DNA of 64,000 nucleotides from Paramacrobiotus metropolitanus. Taxonomy: Eukaryota; Tardigrada; Eutardigrada; Parachela; Macrobiotidae. The notes under the pieces were generated by a model that was not told the DNA's origin, ran no database searches, and saw only the letters and a program-made list of their open reading frames with translations. Both the position numbers and the translations under genes were made by a program. Positions 48,897 to 61,100 of this stretch are shown here, one piece after another (the stretch's first letter is position 1; each line of letters opens with the position of its first letter). The DNA lies in the NCBI RefSeq assembly GCF_019649055.1, contig NW_026570282.1, positions 682,001 through 746,000 of the forward strand. Reading direction: 5' to 3'.

Positions 48897-51800
48897 TCAT
48901 GATCCATGATAATTTAAGGCCGTCGATGTGGAGATCTGACGCGGATCGTGATAGTTGACGAAGGAGACACTGGTCGGTCCGACATGGAACTGCCGCAGTG
49001 CCTGGCATACGTCCATGGCCCTGCTTAAGTTCTCTAGAAACGGTATCAGATCCAGCAGCTCCCGATCGTTAGGATCATCGAACCACGACACGACGGGGAC
49101 CTGTCGGATACAGACACACAAAGGTCATTCACGTCACGCGAGTAAAAGCTATGGTTAACGACGTTTTATCGTGTTGCGTGCTGATTAATAATCATTTTCC
49201 CCATTCATGTGCCTTTCAAGCTGCATGCTACAAGGGAATTCGCGTTTTTTGATCCCCAGCGATGGGGCGCTAAACAGTTACATAAGCATACCGTGCCAGT
49301 GTTCAGTGCTGCGTCGGAAAATGGCAAATCTAATCAGCCGCCCTGTACCAAGAAATCACGCACAGCTCGTACGCGTGCCAATGCGTTGAACGGAGAACTG
49401 TCATTAAAGGAGCATTAACCAAGCGAAAACTAGTCGCCCCTGTCAATTCGCAGGCTAATTTATTATGCCGCCTCCGGGTATAAAACGCGCAAAATTTTCA
49501 GTATGGGCAGCCATTCCGAGAACCCAACGAAAAAATATTTGTCAGCCCATGGACTTCGTATCTATCAGCAGTTACATAACCCTGCAAACTGAGAAACCGG
49601 GACCTGCAGACCAACTCGGCGATCATAAACGCCTAATCAACTGTGCAGGTCTTTTCTGGTACTTTTCTCGTCCTATTAAACAGTACTTACGCATGAAGTG
49701 ACACCCGTTAACTGAAAAGAACATTACTGTTTCTTCTCACAATCAGCCATATCTCTTCAAGTCTGATTGATATGAAAATACTATTAATTTTATCAGTGCA
49801 AACGTCCTTACATTCAGCGCAACTTTTAAAGCACTCCATGAATGATCATTTATTTTTCTTTCAATGTTTTATAAAAAACGCATAATGGTAACTATGCCGA
49901 CCATATAATGTTACAGCCCGACGGAAAGCTCGATTATGAGCAATGACTTTGTCCGAAGCCGTTTCACATGCACACACATTTGACAATCTTAATGATACCC
50001 ATCATTCAAGTCACACCAAACAAAATCTCTCAGCAGCCCCCGAAGCGTAATTTCATATCACATTACGACGGCGTTTTTTAACCCACAAACATATGTCCCA
50101 TTTCCATCAAAACAGACGGCCTTCATTTTTCCAACCCGACAACTCTCTCTCTCTAATACGGATAGAGACGCCAACACACCTCCTTCTATATACAAACACA
50201 CACACTTACCGCATTTTCCGGATGGAATATGTACGAAGCAGGAGAATTATCAACAATAACAATGTTGTGCAGTTCACGCCCTAACCGGCTGAGGTCCTGC
50301 AAAGAACGAACACACACTGCACTCGGCATTCAGCGGGTACACGTTTGACACCGCCAGACATGGCTGTCGTCGCGGATCAAGCAGCGCTTAGAGGATGTAA
50401 TCTTTTACGACATACACGGTCTAATGTCGTTACCTTAACGTAATTCCCTCGGTAGAAAACACATGACTCGCGGAATAATCTGGCACGAAAGACTCCCCAC
50501 CGGTCCAGCAAGTCGGCAACTGGATCCGCGTACTGCAAAAGCACAAACTGTTTGTTTTGCAGCAGAATAAATTTCATCAATAATACACACTAACGAGGTA
50601 ATTGTGCACCGTAAGAAGTCAATGTGCACAAAACGGATACAATAATGTAAAAAGGGCAGCCATGTTTTTCTTCCGCTCATTAGTTATTCTACTGACATTG
50701 AACACTGATGGTTCGTACGGAAAAAAACATAACCATAACAGAATGCAACAATACAATATATCTGGAGCTTCGCTAACTGGCCTACTATACCCAGCCGGAA
50801 AACTGTGACAAGTACTGGAGCATTATTATTCCAGCATGTTCAGTATTCATCAGGAAAACTGTAAAAAAACGTCAAATTCAGAAAATGCGCTTTGACGATT
50901 CGAACTAAAATTAGTCACTGTTTGTTTGGTATTGCTTTGCTAATGAATTTCAATTTTAATGTTCTGAGCAATCAGAACAATTAAACCTTCTTAAATAAAA
51001 ATACTACTAACATGAACCCAATCGGTTCCATCTGATAGTTGACTCAAAGTCGTGATCCGGCTCATCTTAATTTGTAACTACACTTTCAATGACGAGTAAG
51101 CGACTCTATATAAGCAACAACACCATGTTTACTCATAACCGAGAATTCTTCACAAACTATACAGCAGCTACTTTGTTTGACAGAAGTTGTTTAGTTGCCG
51201 CATTTAAACAGTAATCACTGTTCTTTGAACACTGGAAGCGATATTAATCGCCATCAACCTATCAGATTTCAGCTCAGTACCACGAATCGCTTCACGATCA
51301 CTCTGCTACTACAAGGCACTCTCTGTTGGTGATCAGCAAAGGGGGATAAACTGGGAGAAAGCTCGAAATACGTCCATTATCCTTCATTACCATCTCTGCC
51401 TCTCTCGCTAAGGAATGGATTACTTTATAGTCCGAAAGTTACGTTCATCAACTTTCATCCAATCACAATAATTGCACATTATCACATTAACCATCGTGAT
51501 ACTTCAACGGCCAATTCCTGATGGTTCGTTCTATGTAAAAAGCCGCAGTGCAAAGAGCATGTTTTTTTCCATACGAATATCAGTGATCACGAGGTCTCAA
51601 CGAGGACTTTACTCTTTCAAGCAGGGTTTCCGTTTTCCTTACATAAATTCACAATACAGGAATATAATCCATAGTTTAACATGATTCATCGATTCAATCT
51701 CTTACCTTCGCCAGACTGGCAGTAAATAGTATACATTCGTATAACTGGCCGACTTTCTGCAAGAATTCATCCACATGTGGCCGTTTAGACACGAATACTT

Positions 51801-52510
51801 GGTGCACAATCCCATCGATTTCCACCGGCACAATAAAATCAGCATTGGGAATAGGCTGCAGGCACAACATGAATATCAGACACAATCTTACGCTTACCGT
51901 ATACGACAAAAAACAACAACTCAAACTGATCGGTTATTAACGTAAAAAATTGAATTCATTCAGCACTGCTCTTAGATATTCGAAAAACTGAAGACGCCTC
52001 TGCTCAGCATCACAAGCGTAAAACATGAAAGGTCACATAGATTATTAATTCATTTCCACACACCTTAAAGGAGCTGTGAACGAGCGTCTCGTCCAGATCA
52101 ATCACAATGCATTTCCTATTGACATCCGATTGTCGAATCGGAGGCAGGAGGCTGACAACCTGAAAAAAAAGCAACGCAACACGGTCAATCGGAAGCGCTC
52201 TCCCTCATTATATCGGTCGGCTGCAGATTTCCCTGGAGTCCCGTCACCTGTGCTAATACGGCACGACGTGATGGCCTAATGTTCACCCACTGGGAAATGG
52301 GTCGCCTCAGAAGAAAATACCGCGCAGCTAAACATAACGATGCTTCCATGAATACACTTACTTTATCACGAACAGCCGGACTGTTCGGCTCCGGTTTATA
52401 AAGGTTGCCGTGGGGCCCACGCGTGGCCCTTATACAGCACCATAACGTTCGCAGAAGCCGGCTGTTATTCCTCTTCGACTTGATGTTATGCGCCGGGACG
52501 AGAGTAACAC
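48897..52510 (-). CDS. CTDSPL: Small CTD phosphatase (CTDSP/SCP family), 5' end unresolved
   Basis: HAD-superfamily phosphatase that removes phosphate from Ser5 of the RNA polymerase II CTD and from SMADs and REST. Six exons are traced: 52510-52362, 52159-52064, 51855-51706, 50532-50434, 50296-50210 and 49100-48897. The last five join in phase 0. The catalytic DxDxT loop is [14 protein letters not shown]. Conserved blocks follow: [81 protein letters not shown] and [16 protein letters not shown]. The first traced exon has a basic Cys-containing segment ([10 protein letters not shown]) like the CCF motif of vertebrate SCPs. It starts in phase 1, so at least one exon with the initiator ATG lies upstream and was not found. 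The C-terminal tail after the phosphatase domain is somewhat longer than in vertebrates. The paralogue within the family is not resolved. Confidence 0.93.
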
Positions 52511-55500
52511 CTGTACAGAAATCAGAACGTAAACGAGGCATTCGGCAATGACTGTAGAACAAAACAGCAATCAAAGAAAATTGTCTGCTCTACTGCAATC
52601 AACAACGTAATCTCTCATATTATTAGAATTTGATTGATCCATTTAGAATTTCGAAACAAGTAACGCTAGTTTTCCACGGTTTTTTTCCACGATGACTTCA
52701 CCAATCCTTTGCTCAATCTATAAGCCATACTAGCAAAACTAAAGAAAACAAGCTTATTCTGATTAGTAAAACATGAAGTCAGAAAGTTATTTCAAAAGCT
52801 ATCAGTACTCCAGCGATACGGTATATCTGTAACATCTGTTATTACTTACTTTAATCAGCAATATTTTTTTTAAAAAACACAATACTTAGCGAAACTCAGA
52901 TAATTTCTACTTAAAAAAAAGTGTTTCTACTTTCCATTAGTAAACAACCGGCTTTCGGTTTTTTTCAAAGGTGTGATGTTTTTTCAGGTAAGTACATTTT
53001 CTAGCATGGTATTCAGTCTGACCAATACTCAATTGAACTTTTACAGATGAAGCACGGCCGCGTTCGTGCGCTTCTCCTATTGAAACTAGTCCTAAATGTA
53101 TTTGTCAAACAAATGTGAATCTGTATATGATCGAGACAGATGATACTTAACAGGCCGGATCCGCGAAGCTTCAAGAGCCTTCTTTGCCCAGTTCTTAACA
53201 TCTGTCTCCCGTCTTCCTCGCGTGCTTCAACAGCTATGTACTTATTCAGATTAGCATACTACACCCGAAAAACATTTATTGATTGCTATCGATCCGCAAT
53301 GGTTTCTTTTCAGAATGCGCAGCAGTGTAAAACATTTTCAAGATCAACAGTATTACCGTCGACAGCACACAAGCAGATTCCTTAATTTCCTCCACGGAAT
53401 TTCGACATAATTAAAACAAAAGTAGATTCATGGATGTGCATGCATTTTAGCCCAGTTTCGCTGAGAAATAAGGGCACTAAGCAGTTCGTAGAAACAGAAT
53501 CAACTGGTTTAACTTTCAGGGTTATACCTTGTTTATTAATTTTGGTTTCAGCCGTTGCTGATTCTTTCTTACTGGTTTTGGTGCTTGGATTCATTCAGAG
53601 TTCTTGTCAATCTTGTGCAAGTAACTGTGCATACAGATGATATACTTTTGCCTTGAACTTCATTTATTTAACAGTTATCAGTTTCTCAGCTTTTTTTCCA
53701 GCCTACCGACGATCTTCCATTCTCAAACGTTTTTCCAAGTTTCAAAAAACCGCAAAAATAAATTTTTTTGAACGCAGAATACCATGTAGACATCATACAA
53801 ATCAACCACTTATGCTAAATAGTACTGGCAGACTGACAACGACTAAATTTATCAACGAGACGCGGATTTAGTTTGGCAAAGCGAAGGCGCATCCGGTCCG
53901 TTCTTATATATGCACAAAGTTAGACCGCAGGGAAAAGTGCTTCGTCGGCATCCACCATCCCTCTTATTTCGACGTTTTTATTTCCGCTTATTCCAAGAAT
54001 AATTCCAAGTGCTCGTATCATAATGCAGATTCGTACTCAATTCTTCTAGTCGGCAACTCGGCATCAGCTGACTTCTTGCCAGCGACCGCACGCTTAGCGC
54101 CGTCAAATGACGCAACGAGAAAATGCCATAATCACTCAGTTTAAGGCCTCGCGGCATGACCAAAATGTCCATAAAATTCATATCCATAAATTTCTTAACC
54201 AATAAGCTTATTGGTGAAGTATAATTTCCATATAAATGTGGTATAATATCATCTGACTAAATTTAACTGGAATACCAGCTGCCAGACTGAGTCGTCAATG
54301 CGGCGTTAAAGAATTTAGTGGTGCAAGCTGCTGGTTTCATTTACAGTGTATTCTATACAAAACCTGGCTCGTACCCAATTGCTATAACATTTAAAAAAGG
54401 TTTACGGAGCTAAGAGAACAGTACAGAATCACAACCATTCCATAATTACAAGCCCACAATTCCCTTTGCTGTATTAATGCTGAACACACAACCACTGAAT
54501 CAGCACCCTTTTCAGACTTTTTCATGATTCTAGTTGTTTGAACAGAGAGAAAAAACCTGATGGTATAAAAAAATTCAATCCACCGTACTTCCTGGTCTGC
54601 TGTCCATCACCAGCATTGGCGAGTTGGAAACATAATTATGGAAGTTTGGACATCACGGTAGTGTATTACAGTAATCCATAATAATTAAGAACTGACTGAG
54701 TTAGCAAAGCATTTGATACGTGATGCCTACTACGAACGTGATGCCTAGTGCTTACTAATTGAAAGATGTAACCACAGTCCACCAGAAAAAACAACAAATG
54801 CAGTCAAAGCTTCGGCATTTCAATTTTAACAATTGCTAGCAGTTCGATATTATTCTATTTCTATTAAAATCGAGGAAAACCCTATAATAATAACGCTTCC
54901 ATGATTTCATAAAAAATTAATAACTAAGTAAAAGATACTCGTACAGTCGTACTGCATTAAATAATACCAGTTGCAGTCGGTTTTTTAGAGAAAAAGTAAA
55001 CCACATGTACAAGTACAGTATTTTTTGTGACTATATTTTCATAATTGTCATACTTCGTGAGTAAGAATACAAAAGAGCGCTCCACCTAGATTTGAATTGC
55101 TATAAATGAACTTCTGAAAAACTGTAAATGCCCATATGGATACAGCAGCTAGTAAATGTTTGCCACATGGTGGTACTAACTTTATTATTCAGGTGTTAAC
55201 ATAACTGGATGCAGATCCATCCTTTTCGCGGTAATTGCAATAAAGCACAATTTACAATTTAAGTATATATGCGCATCGACAGCGCTGATAATCCGCTATT
55301 TATCGAGGCCCCTCCGAATCGATAATGGTCATAAAATAGCGATCACGCTTTCTTAAATCTTATCAAATCATTCATACTTAGTTCATAAAAAGCTGTTCGA
55401 ACACACTTCGTGCTATGACATAGCTTGTACTTTAACAAATCCGTATTTCGATCTTAATTTTCACATAATACGACTTGAACGAAGAAAACACGGCATGGTG

Positions 55501-58196
55501 CCAGGGGCAAAATTTTTTAGGATTATTCTATTCTACACCTATGGAAAAGCTTGCGAGTTGCGAACAAACCAATGTCAAAGGGTTTTTAATTTTGATAATG
55601 GCACGGTGAATCCATCGCGGGTGAGGAAAATATAAGCACATAACTTGTAAAATCGCTAGTCGGTACATAACAGTTCTCAGCCACCTAGAGACTGTTTGCT
55701 TCTTGTACAGTTTATTACGAAGAAGATCCCTCTCGATCGATAATGGCTCGGATATCCAAGTAGAGCGATATGTGTTTCCTGCCAGGTGCAGTGCACGTAT
55801 TCTTTGCCAACAGAAATATAAGGCAGTAACTATCTGTATAATTACAGCAATCAAGCAATCAACAAATCGTACGAACAGCAACAAAATAAAAACAAAGCTA
55901 AAGCTGAATGGACGGAAATCAAGTAATTGTCGACATAAAGGTTCCGTTAATTGTTCAACCTATTTAGGTCAATCTAGTAACAGTGTAGTTGGTTCAGAAT
56001 TAGCAAATCCAGAAAACAGCAAGCAACTCCGATCACGAAGTCGACAGAAACGAAGGGTTGCATGGCAAATTTTTATATGCTATCAATTCCAAATTCAAAC
56101 CTCAATTTGTTAAAACAAAAGTCTTTTCCTGTATCGTTTCAATCTCCTAACAGCGAAGAACTGGAAATTACTACACGCAAGTCGCGGTAAGTGTACATAT
56201 TCAGAACTAATTCTGGGTTTCTTTCTTTTTTTATCTTATGTACCTAAAAAAGATATCACGCGCAGCCCGCCTGGTTTTTTTGAAAAAATTTTGCTTCTGC
56301 CTGCATTAAACGATGTGATCATGGAGATTGTCATCAATCTGGAGTTTCGGACGAAGTCATAAGACATGCGGCTATTAATGCGCGAGCTCAGTTATATTTT
56401 GCTTCCAGAGACGCACAGACTATGTCACTATTATCTGCAACTGTCTAATGACAGCTAGCTACGACATACTGCGGAAAAAGCTATTAATAACGACACTTGC
56501 GCCAGCACAAATTTTTCCAAAAATATCACATATCAGAAGAAACCGAGAAAGGCACGCATACTTGAAATGTACGAAGCAGCACAAGTGCAGACATGGGTCG
56601 AAAAATCGCAATGGATTAAGTTCCCAGCGCTACGCAAGTCTTTACGCTCTGTCAAGACTGTCAAAAAAAACTCTTACCAGTAACATCAATGGGAGTACCC
56701 TGCCCATCACGATGGACCTGGGTAATAATGGAAGTTGGTCCGTCCATGTTGCTGCGCACGGATAGTCAACACGGACAACGCAGGGGAGAAGTGGATGAAA
56801 TGAGTGTCAGCCACACACTGCCTGGGCCACTGCATTCAGCCACGGGATAATTTCATAACGGGATGGGGTAAAGAAAATCCGGGAAAAATTCCATATGCTC
56901 CAGAAATGATGGCACTAATTGGGACGTCTGGATAATCAATGTCGCACAGCTTATGTATTTTTCTTGTCCTTAATAACAAATTTGAGCCCCAGCTGAGCTC
57001 GTGATCGCGGTTAGACAGCTATGCATAGTACGTACTGCAGCCTCAGCATATGCGCATGCAGTGAACTGGGTCTCGACTCCGGTGAACTCAATAAATTGGA
57101 TGTATTAACACAGACGTGTTGTGAAAACAGTCTTGCATGAGAAAAAGTTCTTAACGCCGGAAAGCGCTAGTGAACGTGTGCGCCGAAGTCTGTATGTGCG
57201 GATGTGTAAAAAGCTATCGATGGTAAAAAGACTAGTAGAACTGGGCGCCACACGCAGTACAGTTCGTGGTTACGCCATATCCGCACGGAAGAGGTTTACG
57301 GTAGAGCTAGCTGACAGAATACAGACCTTTACGCTCTTACGTGCAGTCTGCGTGCACAAACCCAGCACAGCAGTGTATAGAGGCGTACCAATGCGCCATT
57401 GGTCGGCATGAGTGTAAGGATTCCACTCAACTACGACTCTCCTATGGTCCATAAAAATTCCATAATTATTATCGTATTTAATACCGGAATGATGTACAAT
57501 TGTACTGTATTTCATTATTTGTAATGTACTTATGTTTGTTAATAATAATTGCATTATTACTGTAGAAAACTTGCGACTACTGTTTAATTAGTAATAAAGA
57601 TTATGGATGTACGCGAACAGATAAAAAAATTAATATCGTATGCTTTATTTTGAAGCCCAAAAACGAACAGCATATGATACTAAAATTTGACGTAAGAATT
57701 TAGTCGTAAGTGTTAATTGTAGATATTTAAAATTAATATCCACAAACCGCACTACACGACTTCAAATTTTGTAGTCGTGTGTTTTATTGTACAGTATGGC
57801 AGTTTACTTTTGCTTTATTGTACAGTACCGTGTTTTGTGGATTGTAAGTAATATTCTGTGAACCTTTTGGTTTTGTACACTGTAAGAGGAATACAGTATC
57901 GTAGAAAAACTGTTACTATGTACAGAGCTGGATACGAATGGTAAATTTACCGCGATATTATTAATTATATGAATAAACTAGTTTAAACGGTATCTGGAAT
58001 TATTACGTATTTGACGATGACTATTTGTACTTGTGTTCGGACTTATGCGCTTTCGTGGAAATAAGGTTCGTGGTTCATTCCGTGTAATACACTAATTTTC
58101 GAGCTTTCAAAGAGAAAATTAATTAGTACTTTATAACGACAACAGCAGAATAACATCAACAACAGATATCGAGAAGATATTGCTACCAGTGCGAGC
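52511..58196. other. Gene-poor stretch; holds CTDSP 5' exon(s) and TEP 3' UTR
   Basis: 5.7 kb of AT-rich sequence. The missing CTDSP-like first exon must be here or beyond. Plus-strand frames at 55703-56113, 56448-56765 and 57121-57411 are open but without recognisable motifs. A TTTATTGTACAGTA direct repeat lies near 57780-57830, next to an ACGACT/AGTCGT hairpin. No RNA gene recognised. Confidence 0.4.
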
Positions 58197-61100
58197 TTAT
58201 TTCTGAGCTGCAAATACCGAATACATAACAGTCTTTCTATTGATTGGTTTGTAATAATCGTAAACAACGACATTTCCTTCCAAATTTCCATTCACATTAT
58301 AGAGCTTGAAAGCTGGAGCACGGGTGCATTGTTGATTGGCGGTCGACAGCTAGAAAATACAGAATTTTGATAAATTCTCGGTCCTTATACCGCGGTTAAG
58401 TATACGAAGAAGCAAAACATACTCGTACTACGATGAACTTCATAATATAGATTAAATGAGCAGCATAACATACGCATATGCAGTCTGATTAAAGTCAACT
58501 GCACAACAAACGTTATTTTTTCACCAGCATTTAAATATGTTTTTTCATAAATTTGTTGCCAACCTGGTCGAAATACAGCCGCAACTGCGTAGATTCATTT
58601 TCCACTTCCACATGAGAGAGTTCGCTGTTAATATCATTCGCTAACGAATTGGCTTGTTCCTCCTCAAATTGATACCCTGACGGCAAATTGATTTCCATCA
58701 CGACCATGTTACTGACTTCGTTTCCCAGATATCTGCATTCAAACTGTATCACAGCATGCCACAACAATGTACGATACGTAGGCTGCATTTCAATTATTTA
58801 CAGTTACACCCGCTGAATATTACCTAGCGCAAATCGTCAGCTGGAGATTGTTGTTGACGGCATCAGCGTTGACCTTTACGTCAAACATGGGCTTTTCGGG
58901 CACCACGCGAACATTGTACAACCACGTAATCTGAGCCAGTGCCGTTCCGGTGCCCGTTGCAGCCACGGAAATGCGATCATTAACTGACTTGGGCTGTAAA
59001 AATTTAATCACAACTGTATTCGAAACTGTTAAGTGCGCCAACAAAAGCAAAAAGAATTTATAATTGGTGGTGCCATCCATGATTTAATAATTAGCGAGCA
59101 GCTGCAATTTAGTAATCAGCGCGCAGATTTAAAAATCATGTTATATCGAAACCATAATTACTTGCATTACCTCATACGCTTGCAATACAACAGCATTCTC
59201 GTTGGAGATCATGAACGTTTTCGAGAATTCTCGAGCAGTAACGGTAACATTCACGTTCTTGGAGGAGTCTTGCATTAATTCTGCAAAAGACGCCAGTGCT
59301 TGAAGGCCGACAACGGTATCCTAAAAACAACCATTTCTCATTTGAGATGATAGATCCAATCAAAAGCAATACCCGGAAATTATGTGGAACAATCACGTTC
59401 CTCCTAACAGTATACAAAGAATAAATTACATTTCGGCGCACAACAATATTCCGATAGATAACCAGACACAACCACACAGTAAGACCAACAATTTTTTCGC
59501 CGCACCTGGGATGATTGGAATCCACCCTGTTCGTTGCGTTTTGACAGCAGCCACGCCAGAACCGGATATCCTCCTGTGGCGTCTTTATTCCGGACGTACT
59601 GCAGCAGTCCATAGGCTGTAATTTCGATGTCCTTCGCCGGCAACTGATATTCCCACGAGTACTTCCCCATCTGATTGGTCACCGTTTCCGGTTCTTTACT
59701 CCAGTGCCGGGTGCCATTTCTGTCCACTGCCGCCGTTAAAAATCGCTGCCGGACTTGATTCGCCAGCCCGCTGCCGCTTAACTGCAGTGCATAGGTCACA
59801 ATGGCCAGTTCATAAACGTCGAGCGGACGGCGAATTTGTGACTCCAAGTATGAATACGCGCGCTGCATATTGCCGCGTAGATCCGTACGGATCATCGGCT
59901 GCGCTTCAATCATGGCAATTAGTACATAAGCCGTCAGGGATACCGGCCCGCCGACACCGCCCTGCAGTTCACGATCAATGATTTTGCCCACTTCCGGAAA
60001 AGATCCGTTGCGAGCTTGTTGGCGCACCAACCACACTGAGGCTTGTTCCAGTATATTGCTGTCGACTGACATATTACGGGAAGCCTGGGCAAAAATTTTC
60101 AAGACCATCGCTGTGAGAAATGTGGAACCGGACGGATCGCGTGCTCCAAATGCACTGAATGATCCGTCCGAATGTCGGTAGGTCAACTCCCGTTGATAAC
60201 CTGTAAAATGTCGTATTGTAAACCGCGCAGCTTCATGCAGCTTCCGGTAAATGACAGTTACCTACATAATATGCCAAAAAAATAAAAATAAAGCGGATGT
60301 AGTCCGAGCCTAATTTATTACTCCAGTTATTTGATGTTGACCGAGCCTACTTCGCTGTTTTCGCCTACATGTGACTGTTTGACTGCATGCACGATAAAAA
60401 ATGGAAACAAAAATTGGTACTAGCATTCGTGCAGAGTAGTACTTGTCCTCAAATATCTTCAATATGCGCAAACGTTACAAAAGCACTGCATCACTATTAA
60501 ATATAAGAAGCTGAGATTTGTAATAATTAATTTCATGGTATAACTTTACCAATATTCATATTGCGCAACAAACGCGTTCGTGTGCGATCGTCAAGGCGAT
60601 TTCCGGCTTGCAAATATTTGAGGACATAAATATTTGGTGCTAGGCTGAGGAGGTTCTGTTCTCCACACCCTTGTGGGAGCCTAATTAAATTATCGATTCC
60701 GCTGATCGTGGGCCCAAGAACGTCTCCTGCATAATCAGAGGAAAATTAACACAGTGCATGCAATTCAGATGTGGCCATCCAGGACATATCAAGTTAGCCT
60801 CAAAATATACTTTAAATTCAGGCCTTCAGCAGGTTATTATATCCTTTATTACATAAGCGGTTTGCCGCATATGGTTCAAAAATTAACGTTGCTTACCAAT
60901 GGCTTTGATCACCATCTTCTCGGACCCACTCACAATGCCCGAATTTGGCACGGTGATCGGAACCACAGCTGACATGGAATTACGATTCCGGAGGTCAATA
61001 AAGACCGGCGCAGTGAACTGCTGCTGAACACCTTCGGCTTTGACCAACAAGCTCTTCTCCACTGCATCACCGGCAACACTGGACTGCGCCTGCACTTTTA

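Noticed and set aside
56448-57411. Two plus-strand frames (56448-56765, 57121-57411) as genes
   Set aside because: Open and somewhat basic, but no recognisable motif, no supporting splice structure and no start context; left as unresolved spacer.
57770-57830. Direct repeat TTTATTGTACAGTA with an adjacent ACGACT/AGTCGT hairpin as a transposon end
   Set aside because: Too short, no partner terminus or target duplication found nearby.
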